A stretch of 64,000 nt of DNA, from contig SCFE01000001.1 of NCBI GenBank assembly GCA_004352715.1, positions 3,670,187 to 3,734,186 of the forward strand. The letters are read 5' to 3'. Positions within the stretch are counted from its first letter, which is position 1, and every line of letters starts with the position of its first letter. Below the pieces are notes generated by a model. That model saw only the letters and a program-made list of their open reading frames with translations, had not been told where the DNA came from and ran no database searches. Shown piece by piece: positions 47,713 through 58,898 of this stretch. Made by a program: the position numbers and the translations under genes. The stretch comes from Hofstenia miamia. Taxonomy: Eukaryota; Xenacoelomorpha; Acoela.

Positions 47713-50053
47713 CGATACCGAGTGGGTAAATATCTTCAGCTTATAATTTCCCATAAAAAATTGGAAGAGAATTATTAATTAAGGATTATTTAATATCTTC
47801 AAGAATTTTATAGGCCATTTGAGAAAAGCATTTGCCTGAGAACATAACTTTAATTTAGTTGTGTCTGCATTTGTAGGTTTAACTTACAAATAATAAAATG
47901 GCCTTTAAAATCAATAAATACCGAGTGTTATAAATGCGACTATTCATTAGTTTAAGTAAAAAGAAAAATTAATATAATTTATTAGACCTGAAAGTGAAAG
48001 ACAGACAGCCGCCAAATTCAGAGCTGCTTCGCAGCAAAAGAATCTATAAAATTGTGAGGTAAAGTTGGAAACTTGTTAGCTATTTCCTTTACAGCTAAAT
48101 TTCAAAAACTACTCATTACAAAATCCCTTTGAAATTCAAATTACACAGAGGCTTTAATGAACACAATACACTTAGGATTTCGAAGTTCTGTAGTACTGAT
48201 TTAAAAATAACGTTAATAACAGAGTTATACATTCACCCATAAACTAATTATAAACTACACCACTATTGTTTTGTTGATAGTCAAAGAAATTTTCTGCAGA
48301 ACACTTAAGTCATGCATATTGTAAATCCATTGATTTTGCATAAGGTAGAAGCAAGAAACACAGAAACACACGCATTTTAAAATTAGAATATTTTTGAAAA
48401 TCTCAAATAAGTTAAATATTCGAATAAATTCATGAAAACTCTATGAATCCGATATAGGGAAGCTTGTTAAGTATTTAAGCCAAGTGTTGATACCATCATG
48501 GGCTAATCTATTTCTCCAGATTTAAATTATAACGCAATGTGGAGTAAATCACTCTATTATGGAGGCTAGTGGCATTTGAATTTCAATAGTTTAAAACACA
48601 ATATGTAGATTTTCTTACTCTTGTGACAATTTCCAATTTTTTCTTTACCAATTATTGCTATGCAGTGCATGTATATAACATAAAGCCTATTTAAAAGGTA
48701 ACAATTAGGCAATGATAGTTGCTACTTTACCAATTACTATACTCCAATTTATTGATTTGCATTCGTGGTTTCTGAATGATTAATGAACTATATGTAACAT
48801 AGAGCCATGAAAGGGTTAGAGTTAAATATGTTAAGCAGATTTTCGCAGAATTTATTTTGATGTTTTCGAAAAATTTTTTTCCTTCATTAAGGAAGAAATG
48901 GCAATTTTATAATTTTTTTTCAATAACAATATTTTAGCGTGTTAAAAACCTGAGTGAACTTAGCTTACCAAGTGATTTACGTATTTAATATGCGTCATAT
49001 TCATGATTTCCCTTTAATCAGAATAGAAAATTCCATATTGGCACTTTCATAAAATCAAGGCAAATTTTGCATTTAAAACTTTAAAACCAAATATTTCAAA
49101 ATTACCTAATTCGTTTGCTTTCTATCATATAAAAAAACCTTCATAAAATATAACAAATTTATCTACAAAGTATACAAGTCGTATTTAGATTCAAAGCAAT
49201 TTCAGTCGAAGAATGTAATAAATAGTGTTTTCATAGAGAAATTCTGCAAAATTTCTACATTTTATACATGTACTTGTGAATTTCAATTTAGAATGCATGC
49301 CAATCTGTAAAAGTTTGAAACAATTAAAGCAGAAACATACTTTGTTGATATATGAAATAAGGTTAATCTTTATGCTAAAATTGCATTATTTTCTCATATT
49401 GGACTTTTAGTGGGGTTTATGTTACTTTCAGAAGACATTAATTATATAAGAATTCACATAGCATGGGAATTGTTATATAAATTTTGTAAATAGAAGTTAA
49501 CACATAGAACTTATAATTTAAACTTACCTTTCTGATTGCGTGGAATAGTTTTTGTAATTGCATGTGCATAGGTCCTTCATCCTTAGATCATTCAACATGA
49601 GAAGCAACACTAAAAACATACCATTGAATGTTGTCAAGCCCAAATCCATATATTCAAATAGTCATTCTGCATATGAAATAAAATATGCGTTCTTTGAGAT
49701 TTCGAAACTTTATGTATACAAATTTTGGCATGGGAAAGACATAAGCATAGACTTTGCCTTACTCATATTCGTAGTTAATTTAGTTGCAGTTTCTTATAAT
49801 AAAGTGAAGTCAGTAAAAGTTATTACCTCACTTTTTCATTCTGGCAATGTTATTGCCATCAAAGTCATTTTTCATAATATATTATATATTTCATTGTGAT
49901 GTTCTAATATATGATTTGAGTCTTAGCACGCTTCAATTTCAATTAATTTAACAACTGTGTGCATGTCTTATGTAATCCATGCATTAATTGATTTGACTTT
50001 TAACAAATAATAGAGCATGAGTCTAAAAATATTGTCCGGAGCATACAAATTAT

Positions 50054-50123
50054 AAATATATATATATATATATATACACATATATATATAGATATAGATA
50101 TATATATATAGATATACATGCAC

Positions 50124-50159
<36 letters not shown>
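50054..50159. repeat. Imperfect (TA)n/(TATAGA) tract running into a gap
   Basis: TA repeat with GATA, CACA and GCAC interruptions; assembly stops inside it. Confidence 0.9.
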
Positions 50160-50250
50160 NNNNNNNNNNNNNNNNNNNNNNNNNNNNNNNNNNNNNNNNN
50201 NNNNNNNNNNNNNNNNNNNNNNNNNNNNNNNNNNNNNNNNNNNNNNNNNN
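50160..50250. other. Assembly gap (91 N)
   Basis: Run of N bounded on both sides by TA repeat, which continues to about 50271. The gap is almost certainly unresolved microsatellite. Confidence 0.98.
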
Positions 50251-50271
50251 TATATATATATATATATATAT

Positions 50272-52951
50272 TCATTAAGCAGGTATAATTCCTGACTAGA
50301 TACACTATAGTCTGCTTAATTCGTATTTTAGTCTACAAAATATTGGAAAATTTCATGCCAAAGGTCATAAAAATCAAATAATTCAAAAACGAGATCTGAG
50401 CTCGGCAAAATACGGCTTGAAAAAATTTAGCCTTATTTAATTCAAAATACTAAGTTTCACGCGTAATAATCAAATTTAAATTATTCCAGTTGCTTCAGTG
50501 GAAAAATATGTTGTTTTATACAAGCACTTAGTAAAATTAATTTATTAGAATTTATGCATTGAAACAATGCACCACTACATTATATTTAGCTTCTTCATCA
50601 ATAAATAATAACCAAAACCCAAATGAATAACAATCATGGCATAATATTGAAACAAATATAAGCTATACCTAACAGAAAATTTCAAAAAGGTTTAAGCAAA
50701 AATTAATTTTCCCGTTCTCTAGAAATGGTGGTTTTTATTATAATAATTTAAACTCAAGGTTACGAGAGACAATGCGTTGCAGTCGCAGCGGAAGCTTTCG
50801 AAGTCAAACATAAGCTAAGAAATAATTTGCACAGGTTTTCAAAATTCGAAGTTACTTTGATTTAGAATATAATCAATACAAACCATTCCAAAAGGCATCT
50901 GCCTGAGAACGTTCTCTATTACTTAGATTCACTTGCAATATCATTTATCAGAAATGTTAATGTAATGAAAATTGGAACCCTTTTTAACAAATATAAAATC
51001 CTTAAAAATATTCGGTACTATTATTAGATTCGAAATACATTTTCTAATTTCTTCTCAATGTAAAATATATTAGAAAATGTAAAAATGAAGAAATAGTATA
51101 ATTTCGAGACTAATCAAATGTTGCCGCTGTACAGGCATAACAAAATGTATAGCATATATTGTTTATTAGTGGCATAACGAAAAATCTTACTAATAACAAA
51201 CATTCCGCCTCATATATATTAGCAATAACAATTACCAGTCGGTAAACAGTATTTACAAGCAATGTATTAAAATTGGGTTCCCATAGAATGTTAAAATATT
51301 CAGTGAAACGCATAGCTTCAAAATATATCCAGTTACTTTCTGAAAATTGAAAGTATTTGGTAACAAAATAATTAATTAAAGTCTCACTAACTCAAGTTTG
51401 TTCACGGTGATGTAAAAATTGGTTGGAAGTATGACGTTTAGAATAATACAATACAACTGAAAACTTCAAAGAATTTAAATTTTCAAAGCTTGTATGCTAT
51501 AGAAAACTGAAAATTAAGTTAATAACATGTTTTCCAAAAGTAAAAAGAAATTTTCACATAATTAAGTTTTCCCATATTTGTTGACATATATATATGCTGC
51601 GGACGAAATAGTATTTTATTCAAATAGTCTTTGTACTAAATGTAATAAATTGATTATCTTAAATCAATAGTTATTGCTTTATTTGCGTAATAAAAAATTA
51701 TAACTCAGTCTGTATTCAAGATTTTCATTGTAAAGATGCGCAAAATAAATGTCGTAAATTACTTTACAACTTAGGGTACGGAATTGTATAGATTAATATT
51801 TCCCTTCCCCTAAGCTATAAAAACCAAAATTCTGAATTAGCCAATTTGTGTCTAAGGAGAATCAAAATAAACAATCACAATATTAATTCAAAACATATAA
51901 AAAATAAAATTTATATGAGCAACAACTTAGCAACGATAGTTTTGAAAGTAATAATAGATATTTGGTCTGGCCAAGAGCGATCTATATATAAGTCCATTCA
52001 GCCTCAAGTTTGTCTATTAATATTTAGATGGATAGCAATGTATATAAATTGCATTTTCTTCTTTTGTGTTTTTCTTGCTATTTGTCTGTGTCAGCGTTTG
52101 CCTGAAAAGAGCAATCTGATATCCAATCTAGCCGCATGCTAATTAACAAACCTGAAGTTGAATGTTCGCCTGGATTGTCTTATACATAAATCGCTCTGAG
52201 ATTAGCTTAAGTTAAATAGGATTACGTCTAGTTTTATTTATTTAAGTCAAAATAACTTTTTAGTATTGCTGGGGTAAATTTATGCTGAATAAGGCAGGCT
52301 TAGTCTAAATCATGCTTATAATAAGAAATGGGTGTCACGACCTAAACTATTTTCACTATTTTCATGTTTGTTTAATATTAATTATGATATATATATATTT
52401 CAACATATAATCGATCTATCAAAAGTGTTTTAACTACGTTGAACTATCACGCCCAAACCCAATCCAACAAATAAAATTATGTTTAACTGTTTACACACGA
52501 CACAACCCCCCCCCCCAATTATGCAAAATAGTTATCATAATAATTGGTTGATGCTAAGCGCTTCCAGCCCCTCCTGTCACTTATCTTCTTGGCCATAAAT
52601 AGGTGGCACCAAAACCAAATATTATCAAAGGGTTTGCGATCAATAAAGTTTGAAAACTGCTGATCTAAATAACAGGATTGACTTCTATTTAATTTTCATC
52701 TTTACTCTGCTTTATTGGATCGCCAGCAGTAAAGTTCGTTTAACAATCAATAAAGTTATTTGCTCAGTTGATTATTTGATTTAGAAGGAAATCCTCATCT
52801 GGTAATGGCTCCCTTTGCTATTTCCAATCTACTCTCTAATACTATTTCCTGCAAACAGAATTAAATCCCGCTAGAGGCGCACTTGAATATGTGATAATAT
52901 CAATGTAATAAGCTTCGACTTCTAAAAAAATAGGAGAAATTCCGATAAACC
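50272..52951. other. AT-rich DNA, nothing firmly assignable
   Basis: An 11-bp C run lies at 52506-52516. On the minus strand 52662-52629 reads CAGCAGTTTTCAAACTTT, resembling CAG-TGGTTCTCAAACTTT hAT/Charlie-type termini, but no second end or duplication was found. The 98-codon frame at 51846-52142 has no recognisable motif. Confidence 0.45.
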
Positions 52952-53055
52952 ATGCAAATGTTTCAAGGTGATACATAATAACAGGCCTGGAAGCCGTGCG
53001 ACTGGGGCTTCAGACTGGGGGCGGGATTTTGAAGCATACGAAAATTAAAATAGAG
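52952..53055 (+). repeat. Left terminal inverted repeat of the P-like element
   Basis: Includes ACAGGCCTGGAAGCCGTGCG (52981-53000) and CAGACTGGGGGCGG, markedly more GC-rich than the surroundings, then the TTAAAATAGAG block at the inner edge. Such bipartite ends are where THAP-type transposases bind in P elements. Confidence 0.9.
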
Positions 53056-53380
53056 GTTTACATTTAGTACTGATAGTAGTTTGTTTCTCGCAAGAAGGAA
53101 TATAACACAGTTTCAGATGATTCACATGTATCATAAGCTTAAAATTCAAATTTATGCTAAAATCAGAACTGAGCTACGTTTTAGTTTGTTAGGAAATATA
53201 CTTCAATAAGTTTAGCTCCTTTTAACAATTTCTTCACATAAAAATAAAATTAAAATTACGGTCAGTAAAATTTATTACTCAAAGAAAACGTTATTTTAAC
53301 GCACACACTTTTATTACCCTCGGATTCTTAAAAGCCTCCTTTATATTAGTGTTCAGAATTTATTAGAGCTATTTTTAATT

Positions 53381-54895
53381 ATGGTAAAGAAGTGTTGTGT
53401 AACTGGCTGCAGGGGAAATTATGATGCAGAAAATAAAGTCAGAGTGTTTCGACTGCCATCAGAAAAAAATGAGCGTGAAAGGTGGATGAAAGCTGTACCA
53501 AGAGACAATATACCAGATAGGCGCGATACAGTAATTTGTGAACGTCATTTCCCAGAAAATTTCGAGACTGTAGTTGTTCATGGAAAAGAAAGACCTAAGC
53601 ATCCACCCAGTATTTTTAATTGTGTTCCTCAGAGTATGGTTCCTACACGGCCATCCAAACCAAGAGAAACATTTAAATCAACAAGTGATGCTCGAAACCC
53701 AGATGTGGATGAGATGGAAATTTTTATTGAAAAAGATAAGTTGGACTTTACCACCTTGATTGATAACGTAAATGATCAGACGTTTGTTTGCGGAGTAACA
53801 TCATATGTTATTGACAATACCCTTTATGTCCAATCAAACAATTTCTTTTCAGACAGCATTCCTATGTTTTTAATTAAAATACACAGTGATTTGTCTTTTG
53901 AATGTTTTCATGCTGGAGTACGTACTCATATTGATTCACTTTCCAGAAACCGTATTACAGTATTGAAGCGATGGTCTCAACTTGAAGAAGCGATAAAGTT
54001 TTTGAATTCCAATGTGTCGCTGGATGTTAAAAAGAGAATTATTAAAGAACAGTTGCAAATTATGTCTGCATATAAAGTTGGTGTTAAAGTATATACTCCT
54101 GAAACAATCACCAGAGCTTTTAATTACTTTGTTACATCTCGCTCATTATATAATCAGTTGAGAGCTCATTACCAATTACCAAGTGTTAAAGTTTTAAGCA
54201 ATATAACATCAAGAGTAAAAAAAGTTAGTGACCTTGATTTTTTAAAGTATGTTTTTGAGAATGTTCCTGAACATCAAAGACTCTGTAACATCCTTGTTGA
54301 TGAAGTTTACACTAAACCAAGTATGCAGTATCATGCAGGGACAGTTTTTGGTAATGCTGAAAATCATCCAGGTCTCATTGCAACTACTGTTTTAGGAGTG
54401 ATGATTAAGTGTTTACTTGGTGGCCCAGCTTTTCTATGTCGAATGATTCCAGTGACAAAGTTGGATTCCCAGTTTTTGTTTGATCAAGTTAATTTTGTTC
54501 AACAGAGTATAGCAAAAATTAATGGAACTGTTGTCTTCATTATATGCGACAATATTCGGATAAACCAAGCCTTTTTCAAGTTGTATGAAACACAGCCTGA
54601 TAAACCATGGTTAACTGTTAATGGTGTGTATCTTTTGTTTGACTATGTTCATCTTATGAAGTCAATTAGAAATAATTGGATTACGGAACCAACTAAGGAA
54701 CTTGAGTTCGAACATGATGGGAAAATTCTTACAGCCAAATGGAGTGTGCTAGAAGAAATTTACAATGTAGAGAAGAATGGTATCATCAAGTTATCAAATT
54801 TAACATCTGTTGCTGTATATCCAAAGCCTGTGGAGAGGCAGAAAGTTTCAATTTGTTTAAAAGTTTTTTTCAGACCAAACAATATCTGCCCTTGA
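53381..54895 (+). CDS. P-element-like transposase, THAP domain and catalytic core (N-terminal part of frameshifted gene)
   Basis: The ATG at 53381 gives 504 codons. Residues 6-56 form a C2CH THAP zinc finger (C6, C10, C53, H56, with W35), and PPSIFN (75-80) corresponds to the AVPTIF box; THAP fingers bind the transposon ends. A linker follows to about residue 190, then a segment (190-290) with a predicted helical look. The RNase-H-like core contains NILVDEVY (D306), VFIICDN (D389) and FDYVHLMKSIRNNW (D420, H423), matching the block order of P element and THAP9 transposases. D306 and D389 are probably the first two catalytic acids. The frame ends at TGA 54893-54895 only because of a 1-base slip in the T7 run at 54864-54870; from there coding continues in the next frame as SDQTISALETHPSVNKTDNA. 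No intron is needed, unlike Drosophila P. Confidence 0.92.
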   Translation: MVKKCCVTGCRGNYDAENKVRVFRLPSEKNERERWMKAVPRDNIPDRRDTVICERHFPENFETVVVHGKERPKHPPSIFNCVPQSMVPTRPSKPRETFKSTSDARNPDVDEMEIFIEKDKLDFTTLIDNVNDQTFVCGVTSYVIDNTLYVQSNNFFSDSIPMFLIKIHSDLSFECFHAGVRTHIDSLSRNRITVLKRWSQLEEAIKFLNSNVSLDVKKRIIKEQLQIMSAYKVGVKVYTPETITRAFNYFVTSRSLYNQLRAHYQLPSVKVLSNITSRVKKVSDLDFLKYVFENVPEHQRLCNILVDEVYTKPSMQYHAGTVFGNAENHPGLIATTVLGVMIKCLLGGPAFLCRMIPVTKLDSQFLFDQVNFVQQSIAKINGTVVFIICDNIRINQAFFKLYETQPDKPWLTVNGVYLLFDYVHLMKSIRNNWITEPTKELEFEHDGKILTAKWSVLEEIYNVEKNGIIKLSNLTSVAVYPKPVERQKVSICLKVFFRPNNICP

Positions 54896-55862
54896 GACCC
54901 ATCCTTCTGTAAACAAGACTGATAATGCTGACACTGTTATATTTCTTAAACAAGTTTTGAATTTTTGGAAAATTATTAGCGTGAAAAATCCTGTAACAGC
55001 AATAAGGCAAAGAGATGAAATGAGAAGTATTATACATGTGCATTGTGATTCACAAGTTAAATTTTTGGAACAGTTCGTTGTGATGGCATCTAAAATGAAA
55101 AATCGACACGGTAAAAGGCGTAAAGCATTGACTAAAGACACTTGTAATGCCATTGTTCACACATGCTCAGGTTTAATTGATTTATCAAAGTATCTGCTAG
55201 AGACAACACATCAATATGTCGCACTTTGTGAATTTACCACAGATTATTTGGAGGAATCATTTGACAAATTGAGGCAGGGTTTTGGAGGAACTTACTTTTT
55301 AACCTCTCAAAACGTCTTAGAAAAGTCCAGTATTGAAAAGTCGAAACTTCTGCTCTCTCTAACCGTAAATATTGAGTCCTTTTTTGAAAAGGAAGGATAT
55401 TCCTGTGAAAAATGTGACTTTCTGGTTCGAGAAAATGACAGTAATGTATTCGATAATCTCGAGCTGGAAGAAAGCGTACCAGATGAAACAAAAATGGCTT
55501 TGGTGTACATTGCTGGCTATATAACAAGATATGGTTGTATTGATGATGATAGTCAGTGTTATTATCTCAAGTATGGTGGTTATTTGAAAAATATTAATCG
55601 AGGTGGACTAAATATTCCTTATGATAGTGCGTGCCAATGGGTAATTTTTTGTTTCATCATGTTTATGTTTGTCAAAGATGAAGTTTGTCGAAAATCGCTG
55701 TGCAACTTGTTTATGCTAGTATCTGAAATGCACAACTTCAATATGTCGAAACAGCATGGCATCATTTTGTCAAACATTTTATTTAAAAAATTTGTTGAGT
55801 TTTCAACTCCTCGGATGTATAAAGAGCCTGCGTTGAAAGTTCTTAAACTTTCTAGTAAATAA
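54861..55862 (+). CDS. P-element-like transposase, C-terminal part (after frameshift)
   Basis: Open from the slip region to TAA at 55860-55862. It continues the family pattern directly: SDQT-x-x-AL, then DNADTVIFLKQVLNFWKIISVK, like the conserved FND-K-T-x-x-AL and A-x-F-x-x-x-x-x-x-W block of THAP9/P proteins. The block FTTDYLEESFDKLRQGFGGTY (about 55230-55295) matches the C-terminal D-x-LE-x-x-F-x-x-(I/V)R motif; one of its glutamates (E99 or E100 counting from 54957) is the best candidate for the third catalytic acid. Near the end, ALVYIAGYITRYGC and CEKCDF resemble the A-x-x-Y-V-A-G-Y-x-x-x-K region. The first plausible start codon (54957) is a TTG inside the fold, so this is not a separate gene. 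Together with the upstream part it would make about 826 residues, close to THAP9 size. Confidence 0.9.
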   Translation, partial: KFFSDQTISALETHPSVNKTDNADTVIFLKQVLNFWKIISVKNPVTAIRQRDEMRSIIHVHCDSQVKFLEQFVVMASKMKNRHGKRRKALTKDTCNAIVHTCSGLIDLSKYLLETTHQYVALCEFTTDYLEESFDKLRQGFGGTYFLTSQNVLEKSSIEKSKLLLSLTVNIESFFEKEGYSCEKCDFLVRENDSNVFDNLELEESVPDETKMALVYIAGYITRYGCIDDDSQCYYLKYGGYLKNINRGGLNIPYDSACQWVIFCFIMFMFVKDEVCRKSLCNLFMLVSEMHNFNMSKQHGIILSNILFKKFVEFSTPRMYKEPALKVLKLSSK

Positions 55863-56229
55863 TTATTGTATGTTAATCAGGGTGTTAATCCAGTTGTTTT
55901 TTCTAATCTTTTCATAATTTCAAGTTTGTTTTGTTTTCTTGATACTTTCTTTTTGTTTGGTGAAATTTTGATTTTTTGTACTTTTGGCTTATTCTTGGTT
56001 CCAGCTGGGATGCATCACAGCAGGTTCTGTTGCATAAAACAGTTTTGAACAAAGTTGATTTTTGTGGATGTCTCAATATTTTCAGAATTTTAGTCTTAGT
56101 AATCTTGATATGTTTTGATTGCCTGTACAACAAGAACACCCTGATAATTTGCTTCACGTGTGAATTAGTTTGTTATTTATAATATTTGATTTTGACAGGG
56201 TTAATAATTTTAACAGCAGTCATAAAAAT

Positions 56230-56235
56230 AATAAA
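56230..56235 (+). terminator. Possible polyadenylation signal of the P-like transposase
   Basis: AATAAA, 370 bp after the stop codon and just inside the right TIR. In DNA this AT-rich the hexamer occurs often, so the assignment rests only on position. Confidence 0.3.
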
Positions 56236-56273
56236 TGTTAACCCTTGATCATGATATTTGCAATTTTATTTGT

Positions 56274-56377
56274 CTCTATTTTAAGTATAACCATGGATTT
56301 TACTCCGCCCCCAGTCTGAAGCCACAGTCGCACGGCTTCCAGGCCTGTAATTATGTATCGCCTTGAAATGTTTCCAT
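56274..56377 (-). repeat. Right terminal inverted repeat of the P-like element
   Basis: Inverse of the left end with positions related by a constant sum (109329), meaning no net insertion or deletion between the two ends. Contains CGCACGGCTTCCAGGCCTGT at 56329-56348. Confidence 0.9.
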
Positions 56378-56566
56378 TTTGTTTGAAATCTATCAATAAC
56401 TCAATTTGACCAATTGAATATTAATCCAAAGTTAAAGATTTATTGCAAAGTTGACACATTTTTTTTCCAAATACGTAATTTTGCGTAATATTAGCGGAAT
56501 ATATATCCTTTAAAAACACTAAGACATTCGATCTTTTTAGAAGAGCTTAACCTCAACCCCAGTTTT

Positions 56567-56574
56567 ACGATGCA
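56567..56574. repeat. Target-site duplication, left copy (hAT)
   Basis: ACGATGCA, identical to 58096-58103 on the other side of the hAT element. Confidence 0.85.
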
Positions 56575-57995
56575 CAGTGGCGTACAGACGGGGAGACCAG
56601 GGGAGCAAGGCCCCGCTCGAGATATAATGGCCACCCCGCTGCCCCCTAACTAAAAAATTGGTCGAATGAATTTTGATTTTCATAGCAATTGACTCTGAAT
56701 CAATTATATTCATTTAATATATCCGAGGTCGTTGAAGGAATTTAGTGATTGACATGTTGTTCATTCTTATAACCTAGGGTAGGGCCGTATCGGGCATGAA
56801 CAAAGGCTTACAGGTACGGGTTTCTCTAGTACAGGCACGGTTCCGGTATACGGGCTCTAAATTGAGCATGATTGCTTGTCGTTGTTTGAAGATGCTAATT
56901 TTTAAATCCATTTGTTTGAATTACATTAAACCTATTACGTAATAGGAATTTTCTATCTATTCTATACTTCGATTTATGAAGATGCATTTCATGAAAGACT
57001 AAACTTCATGTAGATTTCCAGCAGAAATTACAAAATAGCACATAAAATATTACACTAAACCCTCAATAAGATTGACCTTTTTCGATACTGTGTTGATAAA
57101 ATTAGCGTACTTATGTACATTATTTTTTAATTACAAATCGTTATTTGTGAACTTCAGAAGATGTTCCATATTGTTTAAATTAATCTACAGTACCTATTTG
57201 AAAGGTCTTGCAAACAGGGTGGTATCCTCATGTGATAATCAGAACTTCGCTTCCAGGTAAAAGATTAAGTCAGTAGACCAATGACGTGGCCATGGGAAGA
57301 CTTGTCCCTCTTTCCCGTCGACACACAACAGATATGAATTCTTTAAATTAAATGTAAAAAAATACACCATAACGACAGATACACATGGGAATTAAAATAT
57401 TTCTATAGTAAATCCCTCCAAGATAACTTCACAACGATGTGGTAAGTTTTCCCCCTGCTCTCAAGATTTCATCAATTCTTATTTATTGAAACTCTGTCTT
57501 GATTTTTTCTCTCAAAACTTCAATGACTGGGGTTTAAACTGATGATAAACACTTTCTTTAAAAATGTCCCAAAATTAATAGTCAACATATAAAAATCTAG
57601 AGAACCTGAAGTAAAAAAAGTCCAAATTCACGTCATGAACATTATTTGAAAACAATTATGAAAGGGAGGTGGAACACCATCATTTTGAAAAATTGTTTTT
57701 GATATCATTTTAATTGCATGAAGTTGTTGTATGATATGTAGTTAAGCTGGGGCTCCATTTGTTTTTTGTGCTGAACTGTGTCAGTTGGGCATATCAAATT
57801 TCTCATGCAGCTATGGCGAAAAGCATCCATCCGCAAAGCAGAGATCCAATCAAAAAATATTGATGAAGTTTGCCTTCCATTGTGAAGTTATTTTAGAGTA
57901 GAATGGTTCACATATTCAGTATTTACTGTAGAAATATGATAATACCAATGTTTTTTAGTCTTTATGTTGTATTTTGTTTCTCTCAAATTGAAAAA

Positions 57996-58028
<33 letters not shown>

Positions 58029-58095
58029 AAATTTCAACTGGGCCCCACCTCAGATATTTTGGCCCTCCTAATTCAATATTGCTGGTACGCCACTG
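56575..58095. mobile_element. Non-autonomous hAT element, 1.5 kb
   Basis: Both ends begin CAGTGGCGTAC (56575-56585; inverted at 58085-58095) and are flanked by a perfect 8-bp duplication ACGATGCA, the hAT hallmark. Inside each end lies a GC-rich stretch (GGGGAGACCAGGGGAGCAAG on the left; the right end in reverse complement has GGAGGGCC and GGTGGGGCCC). The interior is AT-rich, contains the TA tract 57997-58023 and a GGTACGGGTTTCTC / GGCACGGTTCCGG island near 56780-56870. A stretch AATGACGTGGCCATGGGAAG near 57282 resembles another hAT-type end. No transposase is encoded, so mobility would need an enzyme from elsewhere. It begins 190 bp after the P-like element. Confidence 0.85.
57997..58023. 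repeat. (TA)n microsatellite
   Basis: About 26 bp of TA inside the hAT element. Confidence 0.9.
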
Positions 58096-58103
58096 ACGAT
58101 GCA
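58096..58103. repeat. Target-site duplication, right copy (hAT)
   Basis: ACGATGCA, the second copy of the 8-bp duplication. Confidence 0.85.
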
Positions 58104-58890
58104 TAATAAAATAAAAATTACAGCAAATATAAATATCCTTACAGTACAAGAGGTTTTGGCATGAGGTTTGTTAACGTAGTTATATTTCTACAAATTTTGT
58201 ACGGAGATTTCTGAAGCTCTTGAAATATTTAAACACCGCGAATATTGATAGAAAAATTTTTATGCAGCGGCATTGGGCGGAAGTGTTCGGATCAAGAAAT
58301 TCACACGCAATTATTATTCACAGTAATTTTTTATCGTGATGATGGGGATATGACTCTACATGTAGATCAATCAACAATTTCCTGGTTAGGAAAAAGCTCA
58401 CTGTGCTTAGCAGATCAAATTTCCAGAAACCTTTGTGCAATATTTTAATGTCCATGAGTATCTTAACATCAATCAATGAGCTTGATGATACCGATTTACA
58501 AAATCCACCAAATAGAAATGTCCTGTAAGAAATTGTAATATTTCCTGACAATTCCTTAAATGGCAAATAGAGTAAAAATATTGAATGAAAATTCTTCATT
58601 GCATAAAAAATAATTGTAATTTTCAAAAAGCGATTTCCAATTTTAGGCATTTTATTTATTTAGTAGACTGAGTATTGGATTATTTGATGCATGCGAATGT
58701 ATTTGATTTATTTGGGGCACACTTTACAAGATTAAATACATCCGTATTAAATTATCATCAGAAATTGCAAACTTTGATGCAATTAATCATTGCGACTGTT
58801 GGTCATTTTGGATTAAAAAAATCAAACTACCAGGCGGAAGAGTTAATTTGTTCTTTACATTTCTACTAAATAATACTATTTTTTACAACG
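58104..58890. other. AT-rich DNA between hAT and foldback elements
   Basis: Overlapping plus (58245-58448) and minus (58318-58650) frames are present; neither shows a motif I recognise. Confidence 0.5.
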
Positions 58891-58898
58891 TAGTAATA

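Larger units (their letters stand above)
42582..50053. other. AT-rich DNA with many TA tracts; no gene recognised
   Basis: Frames of 86 codons (45279-45539) and 113 codons (49558-49899, opening with TTG) are the longest, but show no motif I recognise. Splice-bounded exons are not evident. Confidence 0.5.
52952..56377 (+). mobile_element. P-element-like (THAP) DNA transposon, nearly intact, 3.4 kb
   Basis: Cut-and-paste transposon made of two inverted terminal repeats of about 104 bp around one transposase gene. The outer 73 bp of the ends match in 67 positions (52952-53024 against 56305-56377 inverted). Then 20 diverged bases are followed by an identical subterminal block TTAAAATAGAG at the same distance from both ends (53045-53055, 56274-56284). 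The transposase lies on the plus strand, leaving a 0.33-kb leader and 0.4-kb trailer. The high TIR identity and single coding lesion suggest recent activity compared with its neighbours. I could not find the 8-bp target duplication typical of P elements, so the exact outer edge may be off by a few bases. Confidence 0.9.

Noticed and set aside
49558-49899. 113-codon plus-strand frame
   Set aside because: It begins with TTG, is rich in Ile/Lys/Asn/Phe as expected from AT-rich DNA, and has no recognisable motif or splice context.
52629-52662. Charlie-like hAT end CAGCAGTTTTCAAACTTT as a full element
   Set aside because: A second end and target duplication (ATCTAAAT) could not be found, so no element is called.
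54857-55527. Minus-strand frames of 67-98 codons inside the P-like element
   Set aside because: They are antisense to the conserved C-terminal half of the transposase.
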